Assembly: GCA_002724505.1 (NCBI GenBank)
Contig: PBOV01000171.1
Span: 1 to 15,885 of the forward strand
DNA from: Rhodospirillaceae bacterium
Lineage (GTDB): Bacteria; Pseudomonadota; Alphaproteobacteria; MPNO01; UBA2964
Direction: 5' to 3'
DNA: 15,885 bases
The notes under the pieces: generated by a model
Database searches by the model: none
The model's input: only the letters and a program-made list of their open reading frames with translations
Told to the model about the DNA's origin: nothing
In this document: piece after piece, positions 14,876 through 15,885 of the stretch
How positions within the stretch are numbered: the first letter of the stretch is position 1
Layout of the letters: each line of letters begins with the position of its first letter
Made by a program: the position numbers and the translations under genes

Positions 14876-15778
14876 TTATGCGCGCTGTCGAAGCCTTGGA
14901 TCGAAATAATCTCTCAGCCAGTCTCCAAGGAAGTTAAAGCTCATGACAACCACGAAAATCATAAAGCCTGGGACTGCAGCCACCCACCAAGCTGTAGTGA
15001 TCCAGTCCTGGCCATCGGCAACCATTACACCCCATGCGGGGACACTTTTTGGTAGACCGGCACCAAGGAAACTAAGTGTGGCCTCTATGAGAATAAGCTG
15101 GCCTACCCTAAGGCTAGCCACAATAAGAACAACTCCGAAAACTCCGGGCAAAATATGCCGGAACACGATCCTAATATCAGACGCCCCAGCAACTCGTGCA
15201 GCGTCTACATAAGCGTCATTTCTAATCCTCAATGACTCTGCGCGCACTACTCTAGCGAAATTGTCCCAACTGAATAGGATCAACAATATGATCATCTGTG
15301 TAAGGCTTTGACCGAAGACAATTACGACCGTAAGCGCCACCAAAAGAAATGGCATTGCAAGAAGAAGATCCACGGTACGCATGGCAATCTCATCGACCAA
15401 TCCCCCAAGGTATCCGGCGAACATACCTATTATTGTTCCAAGTATGCCGCCTGCAAAAAGCACGCTAACAGCCACCATTAATGCGATTCTAGCGCCATAC
15501 ATTACCCGACTAAGCATATCCCGCCCCAGAGAATCGGTTCCAAGGAAATGCTGTGCACTACCACCTTCTAACCACATAGGTGGAATATGCCTTGTACGAA
15601 TGCTTCCCTGCGCTGGATCGAAAGGAGCCAACATTGGAGCGAATACTGCTACGAAAACGAGAAGGAAAAAAACAGCAACCGGGATAATCGGATATTTACG
15701 AAAGTAATACCAGGCTTTTTCAAGAGCTCCAAAATAATCGAGCCCCGGCAACTGATCTGTTTTGACCATTTTCAACAC
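14876..15778 (-). CDS. ABC transporter permease, OppC/DppC type
   Basis: This inner-membrane permease of 300 residues belongs to the dipeptide/oligopeptide/nickel importer family. After a short cytoplasmic N-terminus come the first helix (about 30-50), the family block HFLGTDSLGRDMLSRV (77-92), further helices, and the EAA loop YVDAARVAGASDIRIVFRHI (190-209) that contacts the ATPase. It ends in FLGDWLRDYFDPRLR, the usual C-terminus. GTG 15778 overlaps the last base of the upstream permease stop (TAGTG); ATG 15769 is the alternative start. Substrates of this family include peptides, but also sugars and other oligomers. The sulfatase downstream suggests a sulfated ligand, which is inference. 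Confidence 0.93.
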   Translation of the reverse strand: MLKMVKTDQLPGLDYFGALEKAWYYFRKYPIIPVAVFFLLVFVAVFAPMLAPFDPAQGSIRTRHIPPMWLEGGSAQHFLGTDSLGRDMLSRVMYGARIALMVAVSVLFAGGILGTIIGMFAGYLGGLVDEIAMRTVDLLLAMPFLLVALTVVIVFGQSLTQMIILLILFSWDNFARVVRAESLRIRNDAYVDAARVAGASDIRIVFRHILPGVFGVVLIVASLRVGQLILIEATLSFLGAGLPKSVPAWGVMVADGQDWITTAWWVAAVPGFMIFVVVMSFNFLGDWLRDYFDPRLRQRA

Positions 15779-15885
15779 TATTCCAGCCTAACCCGTGGGT
15801 CGAGAACCATATATAGCAGGTCAACAAGCATGTTAGCCAAAAGGTAAAACACACCGAACAGAAGAATTATCGCTGCCATCATAGG
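15778..15885 (-). CDS. ABC transporter permease, OppB/DppB type (C-terminal end only)
   Basis: Thirty-five residues and a TAG stop are visible at the window edge. They form a last membrane helix (AAIILLFGVFYLLANMLVDL) followed by YMVLDPRVRLE. The ending D-x-x-Y-x-x-x-DPR is characteristic of OppB/DppB permeases, and such genes normally precede the OppC/DppC partner, as here. The 5' part lies beyond the window. The reading frame is unbroken to the edge. Confidence 0.85.
   Translation of the reverse strand, partial: PMMAAIILLFGVFYLLANMLVDLLYMVLDPRVRLE

Noticed and set aside
1..15885. CRISPR arrays, insertion sequences or transposase genes.
   Set aside because: No regularly spaced direct repeats, transposase motifs or long terminal inverted repeats were seen on either strand. 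Only the tRNA fragment points to mobility.

Overview
The window looks like a chromosomal stretch from a free-living, probably marine bacterium. It has moderate GC (a hand-counted 60-base line inside the carotenoid genes is 45%), tightly packed overlapping genes, frequent TTG and GTG starts, and a lipoprotein signal. Intracellular sulfatase plus DUF3604 plus oligopeptide-type ABC permease genes are common in marine heterotrophs such as SAR202-type Chloroflexota. I cannot assign a phylum from the sequence alone.

Left part (1-8171). The tail of an SDR/DUF2867 gene on the + strand faces a seven-gene minus-strand operon. In transcription order this is crtB (phytoene synthase), crtI (phytoene desaturase), an alpha/beta hydrolase with Cys at the nucleophile position, a family 2 glycosyltransferase (CruG/CrtQ type), a second CrtI-family desaturase (CrtD type), cruF (carotenoid 1,2-hydratase type) and a lipoprotein hydrolase. 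Adjacent genes overlap or lie 3-23 bases apart. No lycopene cyclase and no UbiA-type elongase is present. The simplest reading is an acyclic C40 carotenoid made from GGPP, desaturated, hydrated at C1 and glycosylated. The two hydrolases are unexplained and could act on an acyl group.

Middle (8172-9891). A 331-base divergent spacer holds an inverted repeat on the crt side and a plausible promoter for a + strand agarase/GH50-like TIM-barrel protein. In that protein both expected catalytic Glu positions appear as Asp. Downstream lies a 38-base tRNA 3' end (CCA, T arm, anticodon-stem half) with a terminator but no matching 5' half. This is the usual signature of an integration boundary.

Right part (9892-15885). 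Minus-strand accessory genes run as follows: the end of an OppB/DppB permease, an OppC/DppC permease, a formylglycine-type sulfatase without signal peptide, a DUF3604 PHP-like protein, a terminator, a 57-residue small gene resembling the N-terminal tip of DISARM/SNF2-type helicases, and a GC-richer zinc alcohol dehydrogenase without the structural-zinc cysteines. The permease, sulfatase and DUF3604 genes look like an uptake and intracellular breakdown module for a sulfated or oligomeric substrate. The small gene and the dehydrogenase look like island cargo.
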